Positions 16,624-26,200 of a stretch of 29,041 nucleotides of DNA are shown in pieces. The position numbers were made by a program, and so were the translations under genes. The first letter of the stretch is position 1, and each line of letters begins with the position of its first letter. Source of the DNA: JAMWCX01 sp964352425 (GTDB lineage: Bacteria; Omnitrophota; Gorgyraeia; 2-01-FULL-45-10); the NCBI GenBank assembly GCA_964352425.1, contig CAYGRZ010000019.1, forward strand, positions 1-29,041. Direction: 5' to 3'. The notes under the pieces are model-generated. The model saw only the letters and a program-made list of their open reading frames with translations, ran no database searches and was not told the DNA's origin.

Positions 16624-16718
16624 CGTCTTTGCGAGGACTGCGAGGCGAAGCCGAAGCAGGCCGAAGCAATCTAAACGAGATTGCTTCGGTCGTCCCTTTG
16701 GGGCTCCCTCGCAATGAC
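16624..16718. repeat. Dispersed inverted-repeat element between glgE and polA
   Basis: The outer arms GTCTTTGCGAGG and CCTCGCAATGAC match as an inverted repeat at 11 of 12 positions. The inner arms CCGAAGCAATCT (16661-16672) and AGATTGCTTCGG (16678-16689) are perfect. Read as protein it gives the spurious 'RSNLNEIAS' type of peptide seen in many genomes carrying this family (from memory). A second copy begins at 29025. Confidence 0.85.
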
Positions 16719-16741
16719 CCGGGAATGAGTCATCCGTCCGG

Positions 16742-18754
16742 CTACAGGAAATAATCGAAATCCTGCTCGCGGCGAAGCTGCTTATTTACCCTGATTATAT
16801 GCGCCGGGGTGCGCGCGGGATCAAGTTCGATGAAGTTCTTCTCACCCTGCCAGATGAATTTTTGGCCGCTTAAAAGGTCCTGCGCCATGAAAGGCCGCTC
16901 TTTGTCTATCCCCAGCTCCGCCATCGGGATCTCCAGCCATCCTGACTGGACATTACGCGGATCGAGATTGACTACCACTATGATTATATTGGAATAATCT
17001 CCCGTTGCCTTATAGTACGCGAGTATCCGGTCATTATCGATATTGAGGAACCTGATATTGCGCGTCATCTGCAGGCATGGATTATCGCTGCGGATAGCGT
17101 TCAGGCGCGCCAGGAGGTCCTTGATATTGCCGGGCACTTCCCAGTCCCAGCTCTTTATCTCGTATTTCTCGGCGTCGAGATACTCCTCCTTACCCTGGAT
17201 CGGCGTATTGACGCAGAGCTCGAATGCGGGCCCGTATATGCCGTAATTCGACGAAAGCGTTGCGGCCATAACCGCGCGCATCGCGAACGCTGTCCTGCCG
17301 CCGACCTGCAAGTGCTCGGGCAGGATGTCCGGCGTGTTCGGCCAGAAGTTGGGACGGAAGAACTCGGCCACGTCGGTCTGGGTAAGCTCGGCCAGATAAT
17401 CCCGGAACTCCTGCTTGGTATTGCGCCAGGTAAAATACGTGTAGGATTGGCTGAAGCCCGCTTTTGCCAGGCGGTACATCACTTTCGGGCGCGTGAACGC
17501 CTCGGACAGGAATATCACGTCGGGATGCTCTTTCCTTAGACTTACGATCAGCCAGTCCCAGAATACGAACGGCTTTGTATGCGGATTGTCCACGCGGAAT
17601 ATTTTTACCCCCTGTTCGATCCAGAAAATAAAGATACTCTTGAGCTCTTCCCAGAGGCTTTCCCGATCGGCTGTGTCAAAATTGAACGGCACGATGTCCT
17701 CGTACTTCTTGGGAGGGTTCTCCGCGTACTGGACGGTGCCGTCGGGACGCCACCTGAACCAGTCAGGATGCTCTTTCATGTACGGATGGTCGGGCGAGCA
17801 CTGGAAAGCTATGTCTAAAGCGACCTCGAGCGAGTGCTTCTTTGCGTGCGCGACGAACGCGCGGAAGTCTTTCAGCGTGCCGAGCTCAGGCGTCACAGCC
17901 TTGTGGCCTCCCTCGGCAGAGCCGATCGCCCATGGGCTTCCCGGATCGGTCGGGGCGCATTTAGCGGAATTGTTCTTTCCCTTCCTGAAAGTTGTGCCTA
18001 TGGGATGTATGGGCGGAAGATAGATGATATTGAATCCGAGGCGGGCGATCTCGGGAAGGATACGCTCGCAATCCTTGAACGTGCCGTGCTTGCCCGGCTC
18101 AGGCGCCCAGGACCGGGGAAAGAACTCGTACCAGCTGCTGAAGAGCGCGCGGGCCCTCTCGACCAGCACACGGAGCTGCGGCTCGTACGTCGCGCTCTTC
18201 TCCGGGTCGAGGTTCGCCTGCATGACTGCCGCCAGCTCATCGCCGATCGCGAGCGCTATCGCGGATTTGATATCTTTCGGGGCGGCCAGGACTCTGGCCC
18301 ATTTCTCGAGCTGGGCCGTTTCCGGCTTACTGCAGCGGCCGGCCGTGCTTTTCAGGATCGCGCTTCCTATCTTAAGGTCGACCGCGACGTCCCTGCCCGC
18401 GTCCGTTTTTTTCTTAAGGTCATGGCGCCAGGAGGAGAACTCACTCACATAGCCGCGCACGGTGTAAAAATAGTCCTTCTCATGCTCTATGGCAAATGAG
18501 CCGACCCACGCGTCATTGTTCAGAAACTTCATCGGGACTTCACGCCACTCCTGGCGGTCGCACTCGCGGTACAGGAGAAAGGCTGCCACTTCGTCATGGC
18601 CGTCCGCGAATACGTCGGCGCGCACGACGACCTGCTCCCCGATCACGCGCTTTATGGGGAATCTACCGCCGTCGATCTCCGGCGTCACATTTTCAATGAT
18701 TATCCTCGGAGTGGGGACCGCCTCATCAGATCCCGCTTTTGTCTTCTTCGTCAT
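16742..18754 (-). CDS. glgE: Alpha-1,4-glucan:maltose-1-phosphate maltosyltransferase (GH13_3)
   Basis: GlgE transfers maltosyl units from alpha-maltose-1-phosphate onto alpha-glucan. The 670 residues match the family. The N-terminus (RIIIENVTPEIDGGRFPIKR, VVVRADVFADGHD) is the typical GlgE N-terminal domain. The barrel has NIIYLPPIHPIGTTFRKGKNN, VALDIAFQCSPDHPY and IFRVDNPHTKPFVFWDW, with nucleophile D389. The acid/base E418 is in IFLSEAFTRP. The NPHTKP motif marks GlgE among GH13 enzymes. An AGAGGA ribosome binding site (18761-18766) precedes the ATG. The divergent neighbour is a GlgM-type transferase that would make the maltose-1-phosphate donor. The gene upstream on the same strand is not in the housekeeping run; glgE is separated from polA by a repeat element. 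Confidence 0.95.
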   Translation of the reverse strand: MTKKTKAGSDEAVPTPRIIIENVTPEIDGGRFPIKRVIGEQVVVRADVFADGHDEVAAFLLYRECDRQEWREVPMKFLNNDAWVGSFAIEHEKDYFYTVRGYVSEFSSWRHDLKKKTDAGRDVAVDLKIGSAILKSTAGRCSKPETAQLEKWARVLAAPKDIKSAIALAIGDELAAVMQANLDPEKSATYEPQLRVLVERARALFSSWYEFFPRSWAPEPGKHGTFKDCERILPEIARLGFNIIYLPPIHPIGTTFRKGKNNSAKCAPTDPGSPWAIGSAEGGHKAVTPELGTLKDFRAFVAHAKKHSLEVALDIAFQCSPDHPYMKEHPDWFRWRPDGTVQYAENPPKKYEDIVPFNFDTADRESLWEELKSIFIFWIEQGVKIFRVDNPHTKPFVFWDWLIVSLRKEHPDVIFLSEAFTRPKVMYRLAKAGFSQSYTYFTWRNTKQEFRDYLAELTQTDVAEFFRPNFWPNTPDILPEHLQVGGRTAFAMRAVMAATLSSNYGIYGPAFELCVNTPIQGKEEYLDAEKYEIKSWDWEVPGNIKDLLARLNAIRSDNPCLQMTRNIRFLNIDNDRILAYYKATGDYSNIIIVVVNLDPRNVQSGWLEIPMAELGIDKERPFMAQDLLSGQKFIWQGEKNFIELDPARTPAHIIRVNKQLRREQDFDYFL

Positions 18755-18772
18755 ATCGTATCCTCTGTTTAT

Positions 18773-18781
18773 ATTCTAACA
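18773..18781 (-). promoter_or_regulatory. Extended -10 element of the glgE promoter
   Basis: On the minus strand TGTTAGAAT reads as an extended -10 (TGn-TAnAAT) 18 bases before the start codon. No good -35 box lies at the usual distance, only an AT-rich stretch. The leader would be only about 10-15 bases long and would just contain the ribosome binding site. Confidence 0.45.
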
Positions 18782-18819
18782 CTAATACCGGAAATAATAA
18801 AAGAATAATTATCCACAGT

Positions 18820-18845
18820 GCAGGTCACCCTTAAGGGTGACCTGC
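18820..18845. repeat. 26-bp perfect palindrome in the glgE-glgM divergent region
   Basis: The half-site is GCAGGTCACCCTT and the palindrome has no loop. It lies upstream of the glgE promoter and next to a second palindrome at 18875-18908. Confidence 0.9.
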
Positions 18846-18874
18846 TTGTTTAGTTATTACAAGCGTACCGACAA

Positions 18875-18908
18875 CGACGTAGCGGAGGTTTAAACCTCCG
18901 CTACGTCG
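18875..18908. repeat. 34-bp perfect palindrome in the glgE-glgM divergent region
   Basis: The half-site is CGACGTAGCGGAGGTTT and the palindrome has no loop. It lies just upstream of the putative glgM promoter. It may be a repeat element or a binding site; the sequence alone does not decide. Confidence 0.9.
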
Positions 18909-18926
18909 GGGGTTACCTTTTTTACC

Positions 18927-18955
18927 TTGCGCATTTCAAGGCTTTGGATTATATT
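18927..18955 (+). promoter_or_regulatory. Possible promoter of the GlgM-type gene, near-leaderless
   Basis: TTGCGC (18927-18932), a 17-base spacer and TATATT (18950-18955) give a modest sigma70-like match. The start point would fall at about 18961-18963, on or beside the ATG. No Shine-Dalgarno sequence lies before that ATG. Confidence 0.4.
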
Positions 18956-18962
18956 ATAACCC

Positions 18963-20162
18963 ATGAAGGTACTGCTCCTGACGAACGAATATCCGCCGTC
19001 GATCTACGGAGGCGCGGGCATCCACGTCGATTACTTAAGCCGCGAGTTGGCGAAGCTCTGCGCCGTCGACGTGCGCTGTTTCGGCGACCAGAAGCTCGCC
19101 AAAGGATCCCTCACCGCGACCGGCTACCCGCTCGACGACAAAAAGTACGCCTGCCCCGATCCGCTTAAGCACGCATTCGGCGCCGTCCAGCGCTGTCTCG
19201 ATTTTAACACGACGAATATCGACGCGAATATCGTCCATGTCCATACCTGGTACACGCATCTGGGCGGTATCCTGGCCAAGCTCGATTACGGCATACCGCT
19301 CGTCGTCACGACCCACTCGCTTGAACCGCTGCGGCCCTGGAAACGCGAGCAGCTGGCAGGCGGATACAACTTCAGCTCGTGGGTGGAGAAGACCGCCATC
19401 GAGATGGCCGATGCGGTCGTCGCTGTTTCCGGCGAGGCAAAGAACGATATCCTGAAATTCTTCAGAGTAGACCCCGCGAAGATCCACGTGATCCATAACG
19501 GCATCGACCTCGACGAATACCATCCGACGAAGGCGCCCGAGGTGTTGAAAAAATACGGGATCGACCCGGCGAAGCCGTATGTGCTCTTCGTAGGCCGCAT
19601 AACGAGGCAGAAGGGCATCATCCATCTCGTCAATGCCCTCCACTCTATGGATAAGGATTTTCAGGTCGTCCTGTGCGCAGGCGCTCCCGACACGCCGGAG
19701 ATCGCCACAGAGATGCAGGATCGTGTCGCGGCCATCCAGAAGAAACGGGGCAGCGTCGTCTGGATACAGGAGATGGTCGATGTACCCACAAAGGTAGCGC
19801 TCTATTCACACGCAAGCCTCTTCTCGTGCCCGTCGATCTATGAGCCCTTCGGGATCATAAACCTCGAGGCGATGGCCTGCGAGACCGCGGTCGTCGCGAG
19901 CGCCGTCGGCGGAATTAAAGAAGTTGTCGTCGAGGGTGAAACGGGATCGCTCGTTCCGGTCGGGGAAATTCAGGGAGGTTCGTTCAAGCTGCGGGACCCG
20001 GAGAAGTTCGAAAAGGGACTTGCTGACAGGATTAACAGACTTATGAAGGATAAGGCGCTTCGCGATACAATGGGCAAGGCGGGCCGCCAGCGCGCGATCG
20101 ACCACTTCAGCTGGGCGGCGATCGCCAGCCAGACCTATAAGCTGTACAAATCTCTCCTATAG
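18963..20162 (+). CDS. glgM: GT4 glycosyltransferase, glycogen synthase of the corynebacterial/GlgM type (maltose-1-phosphate synthase)
   Basis: The 399-residue protein has the GT4 GT-B fold. It opens MKVLLLTNEYPPSIYGGAGIHVDYLSREL. The segment HSLEPLRPWKREQLAGGY (118-135) is characteristic of the actinobacterial GlgA/GlgM family. AVSGEAKNDIL, HVIHNGIDLDEYHP, VLFVGRITRQKGI and SIYEPFGIINLEAM follow, with the E-x7-E pair at 294 and 302. Characterised members join ADP-glucose to glucose-1-phosphate, giving maltose-1-phosphate, the GlgE donor. The divergent glgE next door supports this role. Plain chain elongation from ADP-glucose is the alternative. It is the only plus-strand gene found in the window. 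Its stop is followed at once by tandem repeat sequence. Confidence 0.88.
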   Translation: MKVLLLTNEYPPSIYGGAGIHVDYLSRELAKLCAVDVRCFGDQKLAKGSLTATGYPLDDKKYACPDPLKHAFGAVQRCLDFNTTNIDANIVHVHTWYTHLGGILAKLDYGIPLVVTTHSLEPLRPWKREQLAGGYNFSSWVEKTAIEMADAVVAVSGEAKNDILKFFRVDPAKIHVIHNGIDLDEYHPTKAPEVLKKYGIDPAKPYVLFVGRITRQKGIIHLVNALHSMDKDFQVVLCAGAPDTPEIATEMQDRVAAIQKKRGSVVWIQEMVDVPTKVALYSHASLFSCPSIYEPFGIINLEAMACETAVVASAVGGIKEVVVEGETGSLVPVGEIQGGSFKLRDPEKFEKGLADRINRLMKDKALRDTMGKAGRQRAIDHFSWAAIASQTYKLYKSLL

Positions 20163-20217
20163 CAGTCGACAGTCGACAGTCCACAGTTAACGCCTTTTCT
20201 ACTGACTACCGACTAAT
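20163..20217. repeat. CAGTCGA / CTGACTAC tandem repeat between convergent genes
   Basis: The whole gap between the GlgM-type gene and the second giant gene is repeat-like. CAGTCGACAGTCGACAGTCC lies on one side and TACTGACTACCGACTA on the other. No intrinsic terminator was recognised between these convergent genes. Confidence 0.7.
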
Positions 20218-20218
20218 C

Positions 20219-23200
20219 TTACGCCGAATGGAGCGCCTTCGCCTCCGCCATGCTGCGGTCCTTGAGCGCTTTATAATCTATACGCTCGATCTTCGGCAGG
20301 ACGATCACGAGCATCCTGAGCTTGTTGTCATATGTATAGCCGGGCAGGTCCGGCGGTCTCTTGCCGGAGGCGACCTCGAGCACCGCGGAGAGTATTTCCA
20401 TTATCTTGATGTTCACGAGATCGTCGGATGTGCTCTCGTGCCCTTTTACATACGCCTCGAGCTCCTTGGCGTCTATACCTGCAAGGACGGCTCCCTCTTT
20501 ACCGGTCGTGCTCCTGAGAGAATCGAACGCAGAAGAACTCACCGCCTCGTACCGGCCGAGCGCAATGATATCTGAAACGTCTGTGCCTGTCTGGCCGGCT
20601 CTTTTCAGCAGCTCGCCCGGCAGGTCCTCGCTCTTCTTCGACACGACCACCTCAACCACGCCATCCAGCCCCACCGAACGAAGGTCGGCGGCCAGACGCT
20701 TCTCCATGTAATCCATGATCGGGTATACCGCAAGGCTCTCCAGGCCGCCAGACTTGTCATAATTCGGCATCCAGTCCTCCGCAAGGCCGATATACAGCTT
20801 CTTATGTTCATTATTGTCCCTGTTGCTCCTCTTTATGCGGATGGCCCTCGCAAGCACGGAGGCGCTGAAACTGTCGGCCTCAAACTGCGTCATGCCTTTT
20901 CTGATCTTTGCCGCAAGGCCCTTGATCGCTTTCGTTTCGCGGCCCATCCGCGCCATGTCGGCCTTTTCGACGCCACCGAGAAGGCATTCCAGCTTGCGCT
21001 TTATCTCTACGGCCGTCATCTCCTTCTTCAGAAAATCTTTGCCTGCACCGGCCGGCAGGATACCGGTCTTATCCATCAACTGCTGAAGGGCGTTGCCGTT
21101 TATGACCATCTTTGCCCGCTCGTTGTTCACGGTATTCTCGACGATCTCGAAGAGCTCTGTCACTCTCGGGTCCATCGCCGTCTGCTTCCTGGGCGCCGGC
21201 ATTTCCCCCTCTTCGTCCATTCCCTGTCCCGGCCACAGCAATGCCAGGCGGAGAATGCGTGTCTGCTCGTCGGAGAGCTTGAACCGCTTCTGCGCTCTGC
21301 TTATATTTTTTGTGATAACGTCATCTATGACCCCGGACTCGGCAAGGGGCTTCAGCTGCTTAAGCGCCTGCCTGAGCGCCTTCATCTGGCTCGGCACGCT
21401 CGACTCGACGATCTCGAACGCCTCGAGATGCGATATGCTCGTATGCCTGCCGAGCTCCTGCTTCGCGCCGGACATTATCGCCGCAACCTCTGTCGTTGAA
21501 GTAAGGGCACGCTCCCGCGATGCCGCCATGGCCTCGTCCATATGCGCCGGGGCGTGCCTGTCCGCCATGCTGAGACCGGCCGATATCAATTGCTCCGTCG
21601 TAGGCTTTGCGACGACCGGTGACTGCGCAGGAGACGCCTTATCTGCAACTGCCTGAGGCGCTTTCGCCTCGGCAGTTCGGCCCTGTTTCGCGAGCTCTTC
21701 GTCGATCAATCGGCGCAGCTCGCCGGTATTTTTTAAAAGCGACGCAACATCCCATAGATTGCCGATGGTCCAGGTATAAGGTCCTTTCGGTGCGGCGTCG
21801 AACGTATTTCCGGATGACGGATCTCTGTCGTACTCTTCCGCCTTCATCTTGCCCTTAAGTATCGACAAGGCTATCTGCGCTTCTTCCGGGTTATTTATGA
21901 CCCGAGCCCCGCTCCTCATATTTGATCTATCGGGCCTGCCATGATCTCTATCTGTTCCCCGGGCGAAAATAGAGATTTCGAGATCGAGCTCTTCCATGAA
22001 AGGTATTTCTACATCTATAGCCCTCCTGATACTATTCCTATCCTTCGCTATCTCTATAAGCGCGCCGAGATGATACGTGTCATGAGAGGAGGAGACTATG
22101 CCCGGCCCTGCATGGTCAATATCAACATACCATTCCAATATTTTCGTGATCGTATCCATATTCTCTATGGCGCCCGTCAGCGTAATGGTGGGGCATAATG
22201 AACGCAGCATGTTAGCTGTATCGCGCGGCACAAGCCACCTATCGAAGATTCTTTGCCCGGCAATGGCCTGTCTCGCGAGGTCTGCCGATTCTTCGGTATT
22301 CATCTCAAGAAGACGGCTTATCGCGATATTCCGTGCGGCAATTGCTTTGTCAGATCTGTAATTGTATTGCAGCTCCAGCAATTCTTTTAGCGCACTGATG
22401 TCCCTAATACCTGCTATTTTCGTAAGCGCTATGTTTCTTGCAACATCATACGTACCGCATGCGGCGTCAAACCAATATTTTATGTTGTTCGAATTTGCCT
22501 CCTCCAATAATGACTCCCGCTTTAACTTTTCTTCGCGCTTTGTCTCCACTAAATCTTTTATATAAGCTAATGTGAACAACAATATTGGGACTAAAATCAA
22601 CGAAAACATTACAAGGACAATGTTGCGTTCCTGCACCTCCCTATGGTAACTACTCGCCATTGCCAGCGCCGGAATGAACGCGACGATGAGCGTCGTCGCG
22701 AGCTTCTTCATAATAGAGGAAGCGCCGGGGCCTTTTGATTCCTGCGCTTTTTGCGCCGCATCCTTTGTATCCGCAAGGGTGTCCCTCCGGGAAACGTCCC
22801 CGGCCGGTGATTGCACCTGGGTTTTTTCATCCGCTCCCGAAAACTCTTTAACATGCTCATCGATCAACGACCAAACAGCCACAGTGCGCTCAAATTCTTG
22901 CTGTATCCTTCCTTTCTGCGATGACGCTAACGGTAAAGGCGTCGCAATAATTGGCGCTTCCGCCTGATTCGCTGATTTAAAAGTTTTCTCCTTCACCGCC
23001 ATATCCGACGACGACTTCTGCGCCGTCGCGAGCTTCTTCATAGTAGAGGAAGAGCCGGCCCTTCCCGCCGGCATGCCGGCAACAACGGCATCGAATAGAG
23101 TTTTCTCCTCGCCTGTCTTCGGCACCCATTTACACTCGATAAGGGCGCGCGCCGCAGCCTCCCTCACAGAGAACACGGGATCCCGCAACGCCGCTACCAG

Positions 23201-26200
23201 GCATTCTCTCGCGGCCGGGTCGTTCATATCACCCAATGCCTTCACGATGCTTTCCTTCAGGGAGACAGCGCTTCGGCGATCTTTCATGGCCGGGCACTGC
23301 TTGGTTAGAATATCCTCCAACGTCTTTACCGTGCCCGGCAAGCCGATCTCGCCCAATAAGCCTATCGCGTAACGACGAAGGTAGTTAGGCATAGATTCAT
23401 CCAGCGCGACCTTTATGAACGGCCCTATGGCACGCAGGCTATCTATGGACCGCAACGCATGCATGACCTCTACGAGGAAATCCTCGCCCAGGTCTTTGTT
23501 GAAAAGGGCTTCCGACAGTTCGTGGTACGCGTTTATACCCCCCTTGCTCAGGTCATACCTGACCTGCCTTTGTCTGCGTTCGCTCAGGCGTTCGAATCGC
23601 CGCGCCCAATACCCAAGGGGGGACATTTTCCGCCAAACCATAAAGCCGGCCGCTATCCCGATGATCAACGCTGCCGACAGCGCGGCGATAACGGGATGGG
23701 CAAGTATCGATTCCGTCGCCGTCTTCCAGACCCCGCCCAGCATCGCCGCGCCGAACCCCGCCGAGAGCGGGTCGATGGAATGCATCGATGATGAATTAGG
23801 CTTCGCCCCGGCGGGCATGGTGAAATCTACGCTTAATGCTTTGGCTATCTCTTTTACCTTTTCCTCGAGGGATGAGTTTAACTTTACTGCTTCGCTCCAA
23901 TCTTTCCTGGCGTCTTCGGCTTTTCCCAATAGGGCATAGGCCGCCCCTCTGGCAAAATATGCTTCGGCATTTTTTGGTTCAATCCGGATCGCATCCGTAA
24001 AGTCATCTATGGCGTAAGCAAACTGCCCCAGTTTGGCATAAGCATCACCCCGATAAATATAAACTTGTGCATCATTTTTATCATGCTCAATAATTCTGCC
24101 GCATTTAGCGATGATATCTAGCAATACGGTTAACTCATCAAGATTGCTGTCCGTGGCCATCTGCTGACGGTCTATTACCTCCGCAAAAATACGTCCGCCG
24201 CCGGCGGCTGTGTAGCGGTCCCATTTTGTTAATAATTCAATATCATCCGCCATGATAGAAGAGAACTCTTTAGATGTAAGGCTGTTTCTTATCTGTCTTG
24301 TTTTTTTGACAAGATTCTTTATTTTTACTTTGTTTTCATCGCTTAGAAGTTCATATAATTTCTTTCCGGGATCTGAAAGGCGTTCTATTTCCAGCTGGCT
24401 ATTTCGCCGGCTTATCCACTTACAGAGCGAGTCTATTACTTCATCGGTGGCATTCTCTATCTGGGGTTCTGTCATATTATCCGGTCCGTACACTTTCAGG
24501 ATACTGCTGTTCAATGTCTCCAGATAATCGTCGCCGATTCCCGCAGTAAAATAATATCCCAAAGAAGAAATTCCCATTTGGCCCATTGTGGCCGCGAGGT
24601 CCTTCTCGCATTTCTCCATCTCATCTTTTGGCATCCCAAGGCCGTCTTCCGCAATTATCGATTTCATAAAATCAACTTGCCTCAACAGAGTTTCGCCTTC
24701 GCTCAAGATGCCTTTATAATGCTGATATTCGTGATACACCACCCCTGCTAAAAGATGATTATTTCCGAATAGCTCTACCCCTAATCCCATATCGACGGGA
24801 GAGTCCTGGCTCCTTATCTCAATCGTCCTGTTGATCTCTTGCCACCCACCTGCCCCTTCGCCCAGTCCGCCATATCTAAGGTGTATTATCCCGACAGCCT
24901 GGAACCAGTACTTTCTAAAATCTCCTAAAACTATGGAGTCCATCTTACTCTTGTCATTGATGGAAAAAAGCCTGAGGGGGTATTTTTTTAAGAATTCAAG
25001 AATTTCAGGATTTTTGGCAAATAGGTATTTGATGGTCTCCACTATATGCGGATACTGCCCCTGTGCCTTTTCTTTCCCCAAAATCCAATATACGCCGCCG
25101 ACGATCCTGCCGATAGCCTCATCTTCTGAGCATGTTTTAGCTATCCGCACTTCCCTGCACAGCATATCCGGGTCCTGCATGGCTTTTTCGACCATGGCCT
25201 TCGCATCATCGCCGCCGATATCCCTAAGCGCCGTCACCGCAGACTGCCTGACATACACGGCGTAATCGAGTCCATTCATTGCAACTTCACCCAACAATGC
25301 AACCATCCGGCCCCTGGCCTCCGACGCGTTCCTGAATCCTATTGCACCGAATTTCTCCAGGAGGGCGGCATAATAGCCTTCATCCGCCCACTTTTCTTTT
25401 TCTTGATCAGCCTCGTACCAATCACCTTTTGGTTCCGATATAAGTCTTCTGATCTTCTCGACATATTGCATCTCTTTGAAAGCTTCCACAAGAACATCTG
25501 ATCTTTTCCCGGGTATGATATCGGATATTAACGATAAAAGGCTTTTTACTGCATCTGTATCAAACTTGTCTAATCCCGAGCGAAGATTATCCACAGCACT
25601 CTTCCTGCTTTTTGCCACTGCACCTAACTTCATTCTTGCTTTTCTTCTTAATTCTAACTGACCCTTATTGATATCCTCTGATGATAGGCCTTTTAACTGA
25701 TACATCAGATCAGGATCTTCATTGATATCATCTAATGATAGGCCATTTTTATCCAACCATTTCCTGAACTCCACCAGCTTCTCTTCGCTCTCCTTCAATT
25801 TAGAGACGGCTTCCTTGATCTCGTCTAATGAAGTTTTTGTTTTAATCTCGGCCAGAAGCGCGACCAATGGCTTCAAAAATATCGGCCTTACTATATACGG
25901 TGTTCGCAAAACACATGCCCGCAGCATCCTTAAGCGTAGTCTGGAATTAGCGACAATGCGTCCATATGCCTCGACGGCAGTTGCCAAAATAATAAGTGCG
26001 ATAGTTACACCCCATGCCACGGCATGATCCTTAAATACTGATAGTATCGATCTGCGCGGCGCTCGATCTCTATCTTCGGAAGTCTGCTCGTCAGCCATAG
26101 ATATGTTCATCTTCTCTAAGGCCTTCCGGGCAGTCTCGCGCACAGGAGCGCTCTTATCCTTTAACGCGTTTCTCAGCGGCTGAGCGGCCTTCTCATCGCC

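Noticed and set aside
16524..16754. Small plus-strand open frame between glgE and polA
   Set aside because: Much of it is the translated dispersed repeat (RSNLNEIAS-type peptide), and no ribosome binding site supports it.
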